Source: Edaphochlamys debaryana | Taxonomy: Eukaryota > Chlorophyta > Chlorophyceae > Chlamydomonadales | Assembly: GCA_016858145.1 (NCBI GenBank) | Contig: JAEHOE010000084.1 | Span: forward strand, 310,001 to 374,000 | DNA: 64,000 bases | Direction: 5' to 3' | Part shown: positions 1 through 14,075 of the stretch, in pieces | Layout: every line of letters starts with the position of its first letter | How positions within the stretch are numbered: position 1 is the first letter of the stretch | Notes under the pieces: model-generated | The model's database searches: none | What the model saw: only the letters and a program-made list of their open reading frames with translations | What the model was told of the DNA's origin: nothing | Position numbers and translations under genes: made by a program

Positions 1-77
1 TACCCCCGCTCTTATCTCTAAAGTCCGCACACGCCGGGGGGGGGGGGGCACAGACCCCACGCCCCCCTTTGACCCGC

Positions 78-3000
78 TCACGCTAGGATGAGCTGCCCCG
101 GCTGCGCCGCCTTGCTCCCCACCACGCCCACCATCTCGCCGTACAGCGTGTAGGCGTTGCACTGGTCGATGCGCACCTGCACCAGCTGCCCGCGCAGCTC
201 CGCGCCGTTGCCGTCGAAGTAGACCAGGCGGTTGTGGCGGATGCGGCCGCAGGCCTGGGGTCAAGGAGGGGGGGTAGAGAGGAGTAAATGGGTGAGGGGA
301 GGTGAAGGACGGCGGGCAGGGTCCAGAGAAGGGAACCAGACGGATGAAGGGGTAAAGCGGGGGGGGCGGCGCTAAAGACGGCGGGAGGTGTCCAAAACGG
401 GGAACCAGACGGACAGAGTGGTCGTGGCGGATGCGGGGGCAAAGGCTCCAGCCCTCAAGCCCTCAAGCCCGCCGACCGCACCTGCTTGGGGTTCTTGGGG
501 TTGGGCCCCTCCACCAGCACCTCCAGCGTGCGCCCCGCGAAGCGCTGCGCCCGCTCCGTGGCCACCTCGGCCACCACAGCGTTGAGCCTGGGGGGGGGGA
601 AGGGGCAGGGAGGAGCGGGCAGCGCGTGTAAGCTGGGCTTCGCCAATTTCGTCAAGGGGATGAAGGGGAAGTCGGTCGACCACCTGGATGTAAACATTTC
701 TTGAACCCTTTGTCGGCCCCATCACCCACCCCTCTAAGCCCTCTTCCCTCCTGCCAACACGCCCCCTGACCTGTTGAGCCTGTCCGCCTTGACCAGGTCC
801 GCCACCTGGTTGTCCCACTCCGCGGCGGGCGTGTTGGGGCGGGGCGAGTAGGCGGCCGTGTTGACGCGGTCGAAGCCCACCTCCCGCACCAGGCGCTCAG
901 TGGCCAGGTACTGCTCCTCGGTCTCGCCTGAGAGGGGGGGGGGTAAGGGGGGGGGAGAAAGGTAAGGGGGGACGGGTGGGAGGACGGGGGGTGACGCAGG
1001 CCAAGGGAGCGGAGAGGCGACTGGGTCAAGCAATGCGGCTCGCCGGAAGGGAAAGGCGGCGGGGTGAGCGGGATGCCTGCCCCATCCCGGTCCCTCCCGA
1101 GCCCCAGGCCCACCCCCAGGCCCAGACCGGGCCCAGCCTCACCCGGGAAGCCCACGATGGCGTCCCCGCTCAGCGACGCGTCCGGCATATACCGCCTGAT
1201 GTTGTCGGTGATGGCCCGGTAGCGCTCGTGCGTGTAGCCGCGGAGCATGGCCTTGAGGATGTCGTTGTCGCCGGACTGGGGGGAGCAGAGGGGTGGGTGG
1301 GGGGGTGATCTTTGGCGAGTGGCAATTCTGGCAAAGGAGGGGATATGAGTGAGGTGCGCAAGTAGCCCAGCGTGGATAGGGGGTGGGGTGGGGTGGGGGC
1401 GTGTTTTTAATCTGATAAGCAGGAGAGCGTCTAGTTGTTAGTGGGGGGGGGGGGGCGCGGGTGAGAAAGTGGAGGTCAGCGAGCAGAGTTGCCGCGGCCG
1501 GTAGGGTACACGGAGTCACGGACCCCCATGACCTAGGCTTCCCCATGGCCCGGCGGCACAGCCATTCCAGTCGCTGGACCTCAGACCTCCCGCCCCTCCC
1601 CACCAACCATCCCGCCAACCCACCTGGAAGGGGATGTGGAAGAACTCGCACAGCTTGGGGAGCTCGGCGCACGCCCGCACCAGACGATCTGGGGCAGAGG
1701 ACAAGGGGTAGCGCAGGGGAGGGGGGAGGAGGGCGGGTGAAGTGGGTCCTGCGTTTCTGACTCGGAGCAGAGCCACGCGCGTCTAGCCTTCCGCAGGCGG
1801 CAGGACCCTCCCGCCCCTCCCCACCCAGGCCCCCGGCCCCACCCCAGCCCCAGCCCAAACTCATGCAACTCATGCACCTAATGCAACCCCCACGCGCCCC
1901 GCCCTCACTCGTGAAGTATCCCCCTGTGCCCAGGTGCCATAAGGCCCGTTGGGGCCTCATGCAACGCTCTCACTGCCTCCCTCCATCTACCGGTATAGAT
2001 ACACGCGGCCCGCTCTCAGCTCTCACCCGTGAAGTACCGCGGGTGCGAGGTGGCGAAGCGGATGCGCTCGATGCCCGGCACGTCGTGCACGTATCGGAGC
2101 AGGTCGGTGAAGGTCCAGGCGCGGCGGCCGCTGGCGTCGGCAGCCAGGCCGGGCAGGTCCCTGGGGGCGGCGGGGGTGGGGGTGGGGGGTGGGGGAGAAG
2201 AGTTGTGGGTTGGTTGGGGGAGGGGATAGGGCTGGGACAGGGGAGGTGGGGCAAGGCGAGGGGAAGAGGCCAGGCGTGCTGCGGCTTGAGGATGCGAGCC
2301 GCGCGACCCCATGGCAGAGGATCTGCTGTACGGGTAGGGCCGCCCACCTGCCGTACGCATCGATGTTCTGCCCCAGAAGAGTGACCTCCTTGTAGCCCGC
2401 CTCGCCCAGCGCCAGCATCTCGCGGCGGATGTCCTGCGGCAGCCGGGACTGCTCCGAGCCGCGGGTGTACGGCACCTGTACGGCAGAGTGTTGCACGGCA
2501 CAGGGGTGACATGAAGAGGGGGAAGGGACTGGGTGTGTGACGTGGGCCCCCTCTGCTCTCCCAGTCCCCTTGCCGGTAACCTTGCCCCGCCCCCTTTCCA
2601 CCGTTCCACACCCAGTACCCTGCAAACCTCGCCCAGCCGCCCCCTCCCACCCACCTCCATCCCCCAACCCCTACGCCCCCCGCCCACCCACCACGCAGTA
2701 CGTGCACTTCTCGTTGCAGCCGTAGATGACGTTGACCCATGCCGTGATGTTGGACTCGCGGCGGGGGGTGGCGATGTCCTCCTCCACGGCCACCTGCGCG
2801 TGTCGGCGAGCGGGGGGTGGGTGGGCGGGTGGGTGGGTGGGTGGGGGAGAGGGTGGGAGAGTCGGTCGGGCGTCACACAGCCCCCTTCCGGTGTACCCTA
2901 CACCCTGCAGGACCTGGCCCCTCCCCAGACCCGCCCCCCCTCCGCACCTGCTCCGTGGCGCAGACCTGAGCGTCGTTGGCCTGCTCCAAGAGGTCGTTGA

Positions 3001-6000
3001 TGCGGTTGGCGAACTGGGGGCCTGGGGGAGCGGGGGGTGGGTGTGGGGTGTGGGGAACGGGCGGGGGTGGGCGGTGAGTGTGAGGCAGCCAGGCATGATC
3101 CGGGGGCTCTCCCCTCTGCTCCTGCCCCTGGCCCCCACCCCCCATCCCTAACCCCCCCCTCCCCTCACCCCCACCCTCACCCTCCCCCCTTGCCTCCCCC
3201 CCCCCCGCCCCCCACCCACCCATGACGATGTCCAGCTCCGGCACCCGGCGCAGCAGCGTCTGCCCCTCCTGCTGCGCCACGCACCCCGCCACCACGATCT
3301 TGAGCTCGCTACCGCGCTCGCGCTTGCGCTTGGCCTGCAGGGGCGAGGGGTGGGTGGGCGGGGGTGAGCGGATGAACTGGGATTTGAAGAGTTGGAGATT
3401 GGAGGCCGAGGTGGGGGTGGAGGGGCGGGGGTGGGGTGCAGGGGGCTCGTTGCGGCTGCGGCTGTGCTGTCAACGCTGTGCTAGGGTAGTGGGATGTGGT
3501 CTCAGGTGGAAGGGCCTGGCGCGGGGCGATATATGCTGGGATAAGGTGGCTGGGCCGGTTTGCTGAGCCGATGAGGCTGGGGCCGGGGGCTGAGCCAACC
3601 GTGGGTCAAGGAGGGCGGCAGCGTCTGCCTGAACCGTGCCCCGCGGTCCACCAGTGGGGACAAGGAGGCGGCGGGCCCCATGAGCTCTCCTAACTCCGGA
3701 ACTCTCCATACGCCAGGGCGTGCTACCCAGCCGCAACTGCCGGACGGCTGAGGCCCGGGACATGCTGGGCGGGGTATGCTGGGACAGAGGCCCACCAGCC
3801 GAGCAGGGAGGCGGCCTGAGCTCTCCAAACGCCAGAAGCCTCCCATGGGAGCGTCCCGGCCCGGGCCCAGCGCCTGAGCGTCCCCCGCATGAAGCCGGGC
3901 AGCCGCCCAGGGCAGTGACCCGCTGCCCCGACCTCCAAACAGCTGTACCGTTGCTAAAGGCTCAAGCACGGGGTCTAGCGCGGGTGTCTGTGCCAGCCGT
4001 CGCCTGCACCTGCCCGCTGCCGCAGGCGCTGTGCGTTCGCCTGCGTCTGCCGGGGCCCAGGGCCGCCGTGAGACGCAGCCTGCGGGCCGTCGCCTGGGCC
4101 TGCCAGGGCCCAGGGCCACCGCTAGCAACCCGCGGGCTGCTACGCTGCTAGGTGAGCAGGCGAGGCCGCGCCAGCCGAGCACCGGTAGGCCGTGCAGCCG
4201 AGCTAGGCCCTCGAGGCCTTGCCGGGCCAGTGCTTGGCTGGCGCAAGCGCCCCGCCTCCTGGCCTTGAGGGGGTCTAGCCTCTTGAGGCCTGCCGAGTCC
4301 GGAGCTCGGGCTGCTTGGCTGGTCAGGTCCCAGCCTTCTGCGGTCACCGCGTCCCGAGTCCCACCCTTATCGGGCCTGTGGACCCTGCAGGCCTGCAGCG
4401 ATCGGCGCCCGCTGAGGTCGCCGGCGCAGACGCCCGCCTGCGTTGGCGCCAGGCGTGCTGAGCGTTTCCACGTTTCAGCCTCCTGAGGCCTGTGGCCTCG
4501 CGAAGCCAGCACCCTCTACCCCGAGCCCCCGTCACAGCCTCTGCTCCGGAGGCCTACGCCTAGGCCTTCCGAAGCCGGCAGGCTTTGCCCGCTGGGGGTC
4601 TGCCCAGGCTTCCGAGGCCTAGGCCTAGGCCTCCCGAAGCCGGCGCTCCCTGCCCGCGGCGGGGGGGGGGCCCAGGGCGGGGGTCTGTCCGCTCTCTGCT
4701 TGTTGAAGCTCCCCGATGGCTCCGGCGCTCGAGGCCCTGCGCTGCCCCCACACAGTCCGTGGCGGCGCACGGGCAGGGGCCAGGGAGCTCGAAGGCAGGG
4801 CGCGCCCACTGCCTGCCCCACGCCAATACCAGGTAGGCGGGCGCCCGAGCGGGGGCTGCGGCGAGGCCTGGCTGACTGCCCGGATTCTCGCGGTAGGGGG
4901 CTTCACCGCTTGCCTGCTCCGGCGGCCGCGGGCCCATAGCGGACCTTGCTGCAGAGGCCCATGTGGGGCCCACTTGGGGCCACTCAGGGGCCCGCACTGC
5001 ACCGTAACTGCGCCTCATCAGCAGCAGGGCCGCTGGAAACGGGGCCCCAGCGACGAGCCCCCGGCGCCAGACCCCAGCGCTGGGCCCCCTCGGGAGTCCA
5101 GGCCCTGGGCCGCAAGCCCCAGGGCGAAGGCAGGGCCTGCGCTGGACCCGGGTGCAGGGCTTGCAGCCGTTGCGGCCCTGGCCCAGCCATGGCCCCAGCA
5201 CTCCTGGCCCAGCACTCCTGGCCCAGCACCCCTGGCCCAGGGCGCAGGCTGCTGCTGCAGGCCGCACAGCCTGCGGCGAACTGCGCACGTAGGCGAGGGG
5301 GAGGAGCCCGACCCCCGGGAAGCGCGACTTCTTTCCTTGGCTGAAGCTGGGGGCCGCTGGCCCCAGTGCCGGGTGCAGGGCTTGCTGCCGGGCCCAGGCC
5401 GTCGCGCGGATTGCTCAGCTTGGCGTCCGTGGCTGTCGGAACGCTCCTCCTCTGCGCCCGGCCGCCATACGCACCTGTTGGCGGCCTTCCCAGTCCACCG
5501 ATACACCGTTAAACGGCGCCCCTGACCCCAGCCACAGGACCACACGATCGAGAGCCGACCTCGCCGGCCCCTTTGCAACCACTCCTGCCCGCCCAGCCCG
5601 CGCTCCCTCAGTCCCTCCAGTCCCCACCAGCTTGCCCCTGCTTGCTCCTGTTTGCCCCACCCCGTCCCGTCTCCCCTAGTCCCTCCGAGCCCCACCTGCT
5701 TGCCCAGGGCCGAGTAGACCTTTTGCTCCGCCTTCTCACGGATACTGCGGAGCGGTGAGGGCAGGGGGGGTGTCGCGTGTCAGCATGCCTTCAGTCCGAG
5801 GATTCCCGGGCACTACCGCACACAGCACTACCACACTAGCATTTAAACACAACGCCGCCCTGCAGTACCTGCACCCCCCTCATCCCGCCGGCTACCAGTA
5901 CGAGCCCTCCACCGCTGCCCCCTCCAGGCCCCCTCCCGGCCGCCCTACAGCCCCACCCCTCCGGTCCCCAGGCCCCCTCCAGGCCCCCGCTAGGCCCGGC

Positions 6001-6896
6001 CCAGGCCCGTTCCAGGCCCGCTCCAGGCCCGCTCCAGGCCCACCTGCAGGTGTTGTAGATGAGCACGTCGCAGTCCGAGGCCTCCGTGCTGCACTCGTAC
6101 CCCACCGCCTCCAGCGCCCCGGCCATACGCTCAGAGTCAGCCATGTTCATCTAGAGGGAGGGGGGGCAGGGGGGGCAGGGGGTGGATTAGGAACGTATGG
6201 GGGCCGGGGTGGGGGGATCTTTTGCGATTGGGGAACCTAGGGAACCTAGGTGTGGGAGCACGAGGGAAAAGCAGGGGGAGTGGGAGGAGGTGTCCGATGT
6301 TGAGTGAGATCGCGTCGCCTGCGCTAGAAAGTAGCAGTGTAGATAGGGGAGCTGGATGGGGGACACGAAATGGGGTTCAGGGAGCGGGAGCGTTTACGAT
6401 GGACGAGTTGGGGGTGGGGTGTACTGAGCGGCAGTGAGGACGCGTGTGGAGGCAGGCTGGGTGCAAGACCGCGAGGAAGGGGAGAGGAGGGGCTTTGCGG
6501 GTCGTTGGCAGTTTCTCTGCAACACCTAACAGGGGCCAGCAGCTAAGGGGTCGCCTGTCTTCCAGACCAAAGGGGCTGGCTTGGGCGCCGGTCTGCAACT
6601 CACACACTTCCGACGACCCTTCAGTCAAGGAATGGGCTGTGTCGCCCGACCCAATTTCTGTACCCGCCGGTATGCTCCCAAGCACTCCGCCCTGACGCCG
6701 TTCAAGACCCAGGCTCCCCTCCCTGGCAGAGCCCGTGGCAACCCTGCCCCTGGAGTCGGCTCGCTCTATGGTGCAGGCCCCGTCGCCTGGGCAGGCGCAG
6801 GGCCGCAGGGCCGCACCTGGCAGCCGAAGGTGTGGATGAAGAAGCGCTTGCCGTTCTTGGGCACGCCCTCAGGGGACTTGCGCGCCAGCACCTGGC
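78..6896 (-). CDS. MiaB/CDK5RAP1-type tRNA methylthiotransferase (5' partial)
   Basis: Radical-SAM enzyme expected to add the methylthio group at C2 of N6-isopentenyl-A37 in organellar tRNAs. Exons on the minus strand: 6896-6817, 6150-6044, 5744-5696, 3334-3220, 3021-2948, 2793-2692, 2475-2348, 2160-2027, 1688-1624, 1275-1143, 927-771, 587-482, 254-78 (TGA at 80-78). All phases agree, giving about 475 aa. The N-terminal UPF0004 domain starts [15 protein letters not shown] and carries the cluster cysteines of FGCQ, YNTC and VAGCV. The radical-SAM core has [16 protein letters not shown] (CxxxCxxC), [10 protein letters not shown], and [25 protein letters not shown]-like end finishes the protein ([14 protein letters not shown], then QLILA). 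The first exon seen enters in phase 1, so at least one upstream exon, probably with a transit peptide, is missing. The PYTRG motif favours MiaB over MtaB or RimO. Confidence 0.93.
3335..5695 (-). other. 2.36-kb low-complexity intron of the MiaB-type gene
   Basis: This intron is far longer than the others in the gene. It is extremely GC-rich and made of degenerate repeats: stacked GGCCTAGGCCT near 4555-4640, three near-copies of a CCTGGCCCAGCA unit around 5200-5240, and recurring GGGCCCAG words. Long open frames occur on both strands because stop codons are scarce. None has recognisable motifs or splice logic. It may be a decayed insertion, but no terminal repeats were found. Confidence 0.6.
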
Positions 6897-8817
6897 CTGT
6901 GGGAGGGGCCGCAAGTTGTTGGTGCAGGGTGAGGGCCTGGCAGGAGTCGCGGCAGACTCAAGGGGCTCAACACACGCGGGCGGGAGCTTCGAGGGTGTGG
7001 TCAGCCGCTGCCTGGTGCTGATGAACCAGGCTGACGCTAAGCTTTGGCAGCCCAGGCACCTGGGCGACTCGCCGAAGCGATGTTGCAAGTGCCCCCGGGA
7101 GCAACAGAGCAAAACGCCGGGAGCTCGACTCAATTATGGTGCCCACATTGTTGCTTACGCACCCTCGCTGCCACAGTAGGTGGAAGCCTCGGCCTCGTCC
7201 AGGAGCTGCGCCGTCGCAAGGAGCCCTCCTACGCTCGTGCTCGCTGTATCAGCTGCCGCCTGTGTACGCACACGACTATGCGGTCGGTGCGACGACTGCA
7301 AGAGGGCAGGGCGTCCTCGAACCAGCGCTGGCGACGAGCTTGTGGACGGCGCGACGCATGGCTGCTGCGCCCTCGGGAGAAGACCGCCGCGAAGCATTTC
7401 CTTTGCAGACTTTTGTGTAGAGCACACTCTAACCGGTTAGGGGTGTCTGGGGCCAAAGCAAAATGCACGCGACTCCTCGAGTTGGTGGGGCTTCTGCGTT
7501 TGGTGAACGCGCGGTGCAAAGAACGGTCGACAAGGACGTGTAGCCAAGCGACTCGCATCACTTCGGCCCGGCACGCGCATGGAAGTCGCATTGTGTATGG
7601 CACGCTGGGACGTTGGCCCGAGGCCCCCCCTGCCGCAGGAGCCGCTGCCCTGACCCCCGTTATGTGCCCCAGCACTTGCCCAAGCACGTGAAACAGACGG
7701 GCACGCTCCCACACTTCAACCGCTTCAACAAGATAACTGCGCTTACAGGCAGAGTCGCTTCGACCGGCTGCGCGCCTGGAACAGCAGGGCAACACGGAGA
7801 ACTCACTACAGTGCTCGCTTCAGTGCACGCAGAGCATATCCCAGTCAGGAACCATGGCCGCAGGAGAAAGGCGTCCTGCAACGGGGGCGAGGTGCCTGCC
7901 AGCATGCGGGGTTAGAAGAACATCAACGAAGCGAAGTGCTAATAGTGCTTGGTGCTGTGGTTGCGAGTGGTTGAGCCACCACCCGGCAAGGACCCGGGCC
8001 CCGTGGGCATCCTGACCCTGGCCGCTTGCCGAGTGCTGAGGGGCGAAGTCATTGGGCGCCACCGTCTCCAAGGGTTAAGGCATTGTGCAACCGGGTCTGG
8101 CGCGTCTCCAAGTGTAGAAGACATGGGAAGGCATCAAGGGTCTCCACAGTCAGAGACCTTGACTGAAACCACCTGCCAGGTCCTGCCCGCCGCCTTTGCT
8201 CTCTCTGGGCCCTGGCCTGCCCCAATCTGGCCCCGGAGGTTGACACCAATTGGCGAGGGGTGTGGAGGGCACGGGAGGGCCAGGGAGGGCCAAGCCTACC
8301 GAAGGCCAGGTGGTGTCCGTGGCGGCTGGTGCCTAACTCGCTTAATGATCTCAATATACTCCTTATGCATATTCCAGGATGCGCTGCCAAGTAGTTCTGC
8401 AGGGAGCGGACCTTGTGCTTGTCAGGACCCTCGCGCCAATAAATTTGCCACGTGTTGAAAGTGGTCGCTCCATCACGCGTGGCAAAGAGGTTCTAGTCTA
8501 CATGTATATGCCACGGGTATGACGCTGGGGGGCTGGGCTGCAGCGCGGCAGCTCGCATGTCGCATGTCAAGCCCTTCAGGGACGCCCCAACTCCAGCACA
8601 CTTGGTTCTGCGTTGGATGCTGACAGCTTGAAGTGAGTATGACCAAGTGAACAAGAGGATGGGCTTTTGCGCTGGAGGTGAAGTACAGACTGCTCCAGAC
8701 TGATGCGGTGTGGAGGTAGGTCGACCAGTGCGGACATGGTCGCTTAGTAGAGCGAGCGGCGACGCGATTTCTCTCCACGAGGCGTGTTCTACCACGGCGA
8801 AAGCGGGAGTGAGATGA
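6897..8817. other. divergent region between the MiaB-type and arrestin-type genes
   Basis: This stretch should hold the missing first exon(s) and promoter of the minus-strand gene and the promoter of the plus-strand arrestin gene. The longest minus-strand frame (7795-7229, 188 codons) has no recognisable motif, and no donor was found that fits the phase-1 entry of the exon at 6896. Nothing else can be supported. Confidence 0.4.
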
Positions 8818-12185
<3,368 letters not shown>

Positions 12186-14071
12186 GCGGCCAAGGCAAAG
12201 GTGGAACCGGTGCTCCGGGGGGTACGGTGGCACGTCGGGGCTGCGCCCCGGGCACGGTTCAGCGCTTGGCGCCAGCGCGCCACGTAAACATCCAGGCTGA
12301 GTTCGTTGCAGCACTGTGCATCTGGAGAATCGCGCATGTTGACGCATGTGCAGCATGGCGCAGCATGGGCGCAGCTTGCGGGCCTGAAGATCTGACGGCG
12401 TGAGTACGCAACAGCTCCAAGGCAAGGCCCGTGTTGGGGCGGCGTAACTCCGCTTACGGGGGCACTGGGGTGAGCAGGGGCCCCTTGCGGTCTGGGCTAA
12501 TGCGATGGTGTTGGGGCAGAGTGGGAGAGGGCCGCTACATGTCACCGGGATAGGGAGGGAGTCGGGGCTACGAGGACAGGAGGCAGAACACGGGTGGCAG
12601 AGGCGGGCAGCCGGGCATCGCTCACGCAGTGTACACTCTGTACAGAGCGCATGGGAAGGGGAGGTGCACAATGTAGGCCAGCAGGTTGGCGCATTGCTGA
12701 ACATCGCTTTTACATTGCAGTCGAAGGGTTTGAGGGCAAGTCAAGCGCATGAGGGGTTGCATTGGTCACCCCGGGGGCAAGCGCAAGACGGGTCTTGGGC
12801 GGGACCTGCGCGCTGCACGATAATGAACTGTCTGCGCGGCGGCCTTACTTGCTCTTCCGTACGCTGCATAGTCAATGCTTTCTGCATACTACTGTTGTGT
12901 CCTGTCCCGGTGTGAGTGCCTTCCTCTTCCGACGTACGGCAGGTAGTCCTTCTGTGCAATGATACACCGGTAGCCAGCATTTTAGCGGTATCGTAGAGCT
13001 GATGATGATGAAGGTGATAATACGCCAGTCGCCGAATAGGCGACGGACATTTGTCGACGTTAAGCTCGGGGTATGACGAGAACTTCTTGGCAAAGAGCCT
13101 GGCGGTAAAGGCGCGGCAGTTCCGGTCGGATCGAGGGTCAGATCCGGTCACCCCTGGATCGGGTGGTGAGTGGCCATCGTGATGACTTCCCAGGACCTGA
13201 CTTGGCGGGGCTCGGGTGGTCCTCGGCATCCTCGGGGACTGTGGGGGGACCTTTGAGGGGCCCTATCTTGAAGGAACCTCTTGAACTGCAGCGCCGGTTT
13301 GTGAGACCGTAGAGATGCACGTCCACATGTGTGAGCCCGTACGATGGGCGGACCAGGTGCACGCTGCCAGCACTAGGCAAGCAACACTGGGCAGTCCGCT
13401 GCTACGCCAATAGCGCCTCTCACGATGACACGGATAGGCGCATGCCTGGAGCCTGGTCAAAGCGATGTGCTACCGGTTCTGGCCGGGCCCGCCGGGGATG
13501 CACTACCGTAATGCAGTCCAGTGTTCTATAGAAGTTGTGAGGTGGTCACGCCTTGAGACTTGACAGCCCAGAGCAAACAGCCGGGTCAAGGGACGGAGAG
13601 CCTGTTGGTTGGGCTCAGGCAGGAGGGACCGCAGCCACCGGGCCTACCCAAGGCGCCACCCGCTGAGCCAGACCCCAGACGTGGATCGGGCTTGTTGTTG
13701 TTGTTGTTGTTACACAGAGAAGGGCATCAGCCGTGAACTCCCATACGGGCCGCGATGACAGGTTGGCTCTGAGCGATTGCAAGGCCGCATCCGGGCCCGC
13801 TTGGCCCGCTCGGCCCCCCCGAGGACGCCCGGGGCCCCTCCACACACAAGTGCCGGATTACGCGGTCGCGTTCCGGCGTACAGGCGTACAGGCGTACCCC
13901 GTGGTCGCAGTGTAACCTATCTTAAATCGCAGACGCATATCTACTTATTCGGCGCAAGAGGCGCAGGCAAAACCTCGTGGCGGCACTCGAGTTTCCGGCT
14001 GAGCTCCTGGCCACGACGAAACACACTAGGGCGAATGTGCCTTTGCTTAGGTTGCTGCTGAAGATGTCGCT
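12186..14071. other. intergenic region, arrestin gene to K1
   Basis: Holds the 3' UTR of the arrestin gene and the K1 promoter. The part around 12840-13080 is visibly less GC-rich. A minus-strand frame there (13229-12741) has no recognisable domain. A TTG microsatellite and three copies of a CAGGCGTA-like word (13875-13900) are present. No gene can be supported. Confidence 0.4.
13691..13711. repeat. TTG trinucleotide microsatellite
   Basis: About seven TTG units in tandem upstream of K1. Confidence 0.9.
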
Positions 14072-14075
14072 ATGA
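14064..14075 (+). promoter_or_regulatory. minimal uORF overlapping the K1 start
   Basis: ATG TCG CTA TGA. The uORF stop TGA (14073-14075) overlaps the K1 start ATG (14072-14074). This layout could allow termination-reinitiation or translational damping. Whether the transcript covers it is not known. Confidence 0.45.

Noticed and set aside
3496..5695. Several open frames of 200-336 codons on both strands
   Set aside because: They are overlapping frames in extreme-GC repeats with no motif, and they lie inside an intron fixed by phase and homology of the flanking MiaB exons.
7229..7795. 188-codon minus-strand frame as the missing first exon of the MiaB-type gene
   Set aside because: No donor fitting the phase-1 entry of the next exon was found and no transit-peptide signature is clear.
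12741..13229. 162-codon minus-strand frame in a less GC-rich patch
   Set aside because: No recognisable domain, codon pattern or splice partner. It may be an old element fragment but cannot be called.
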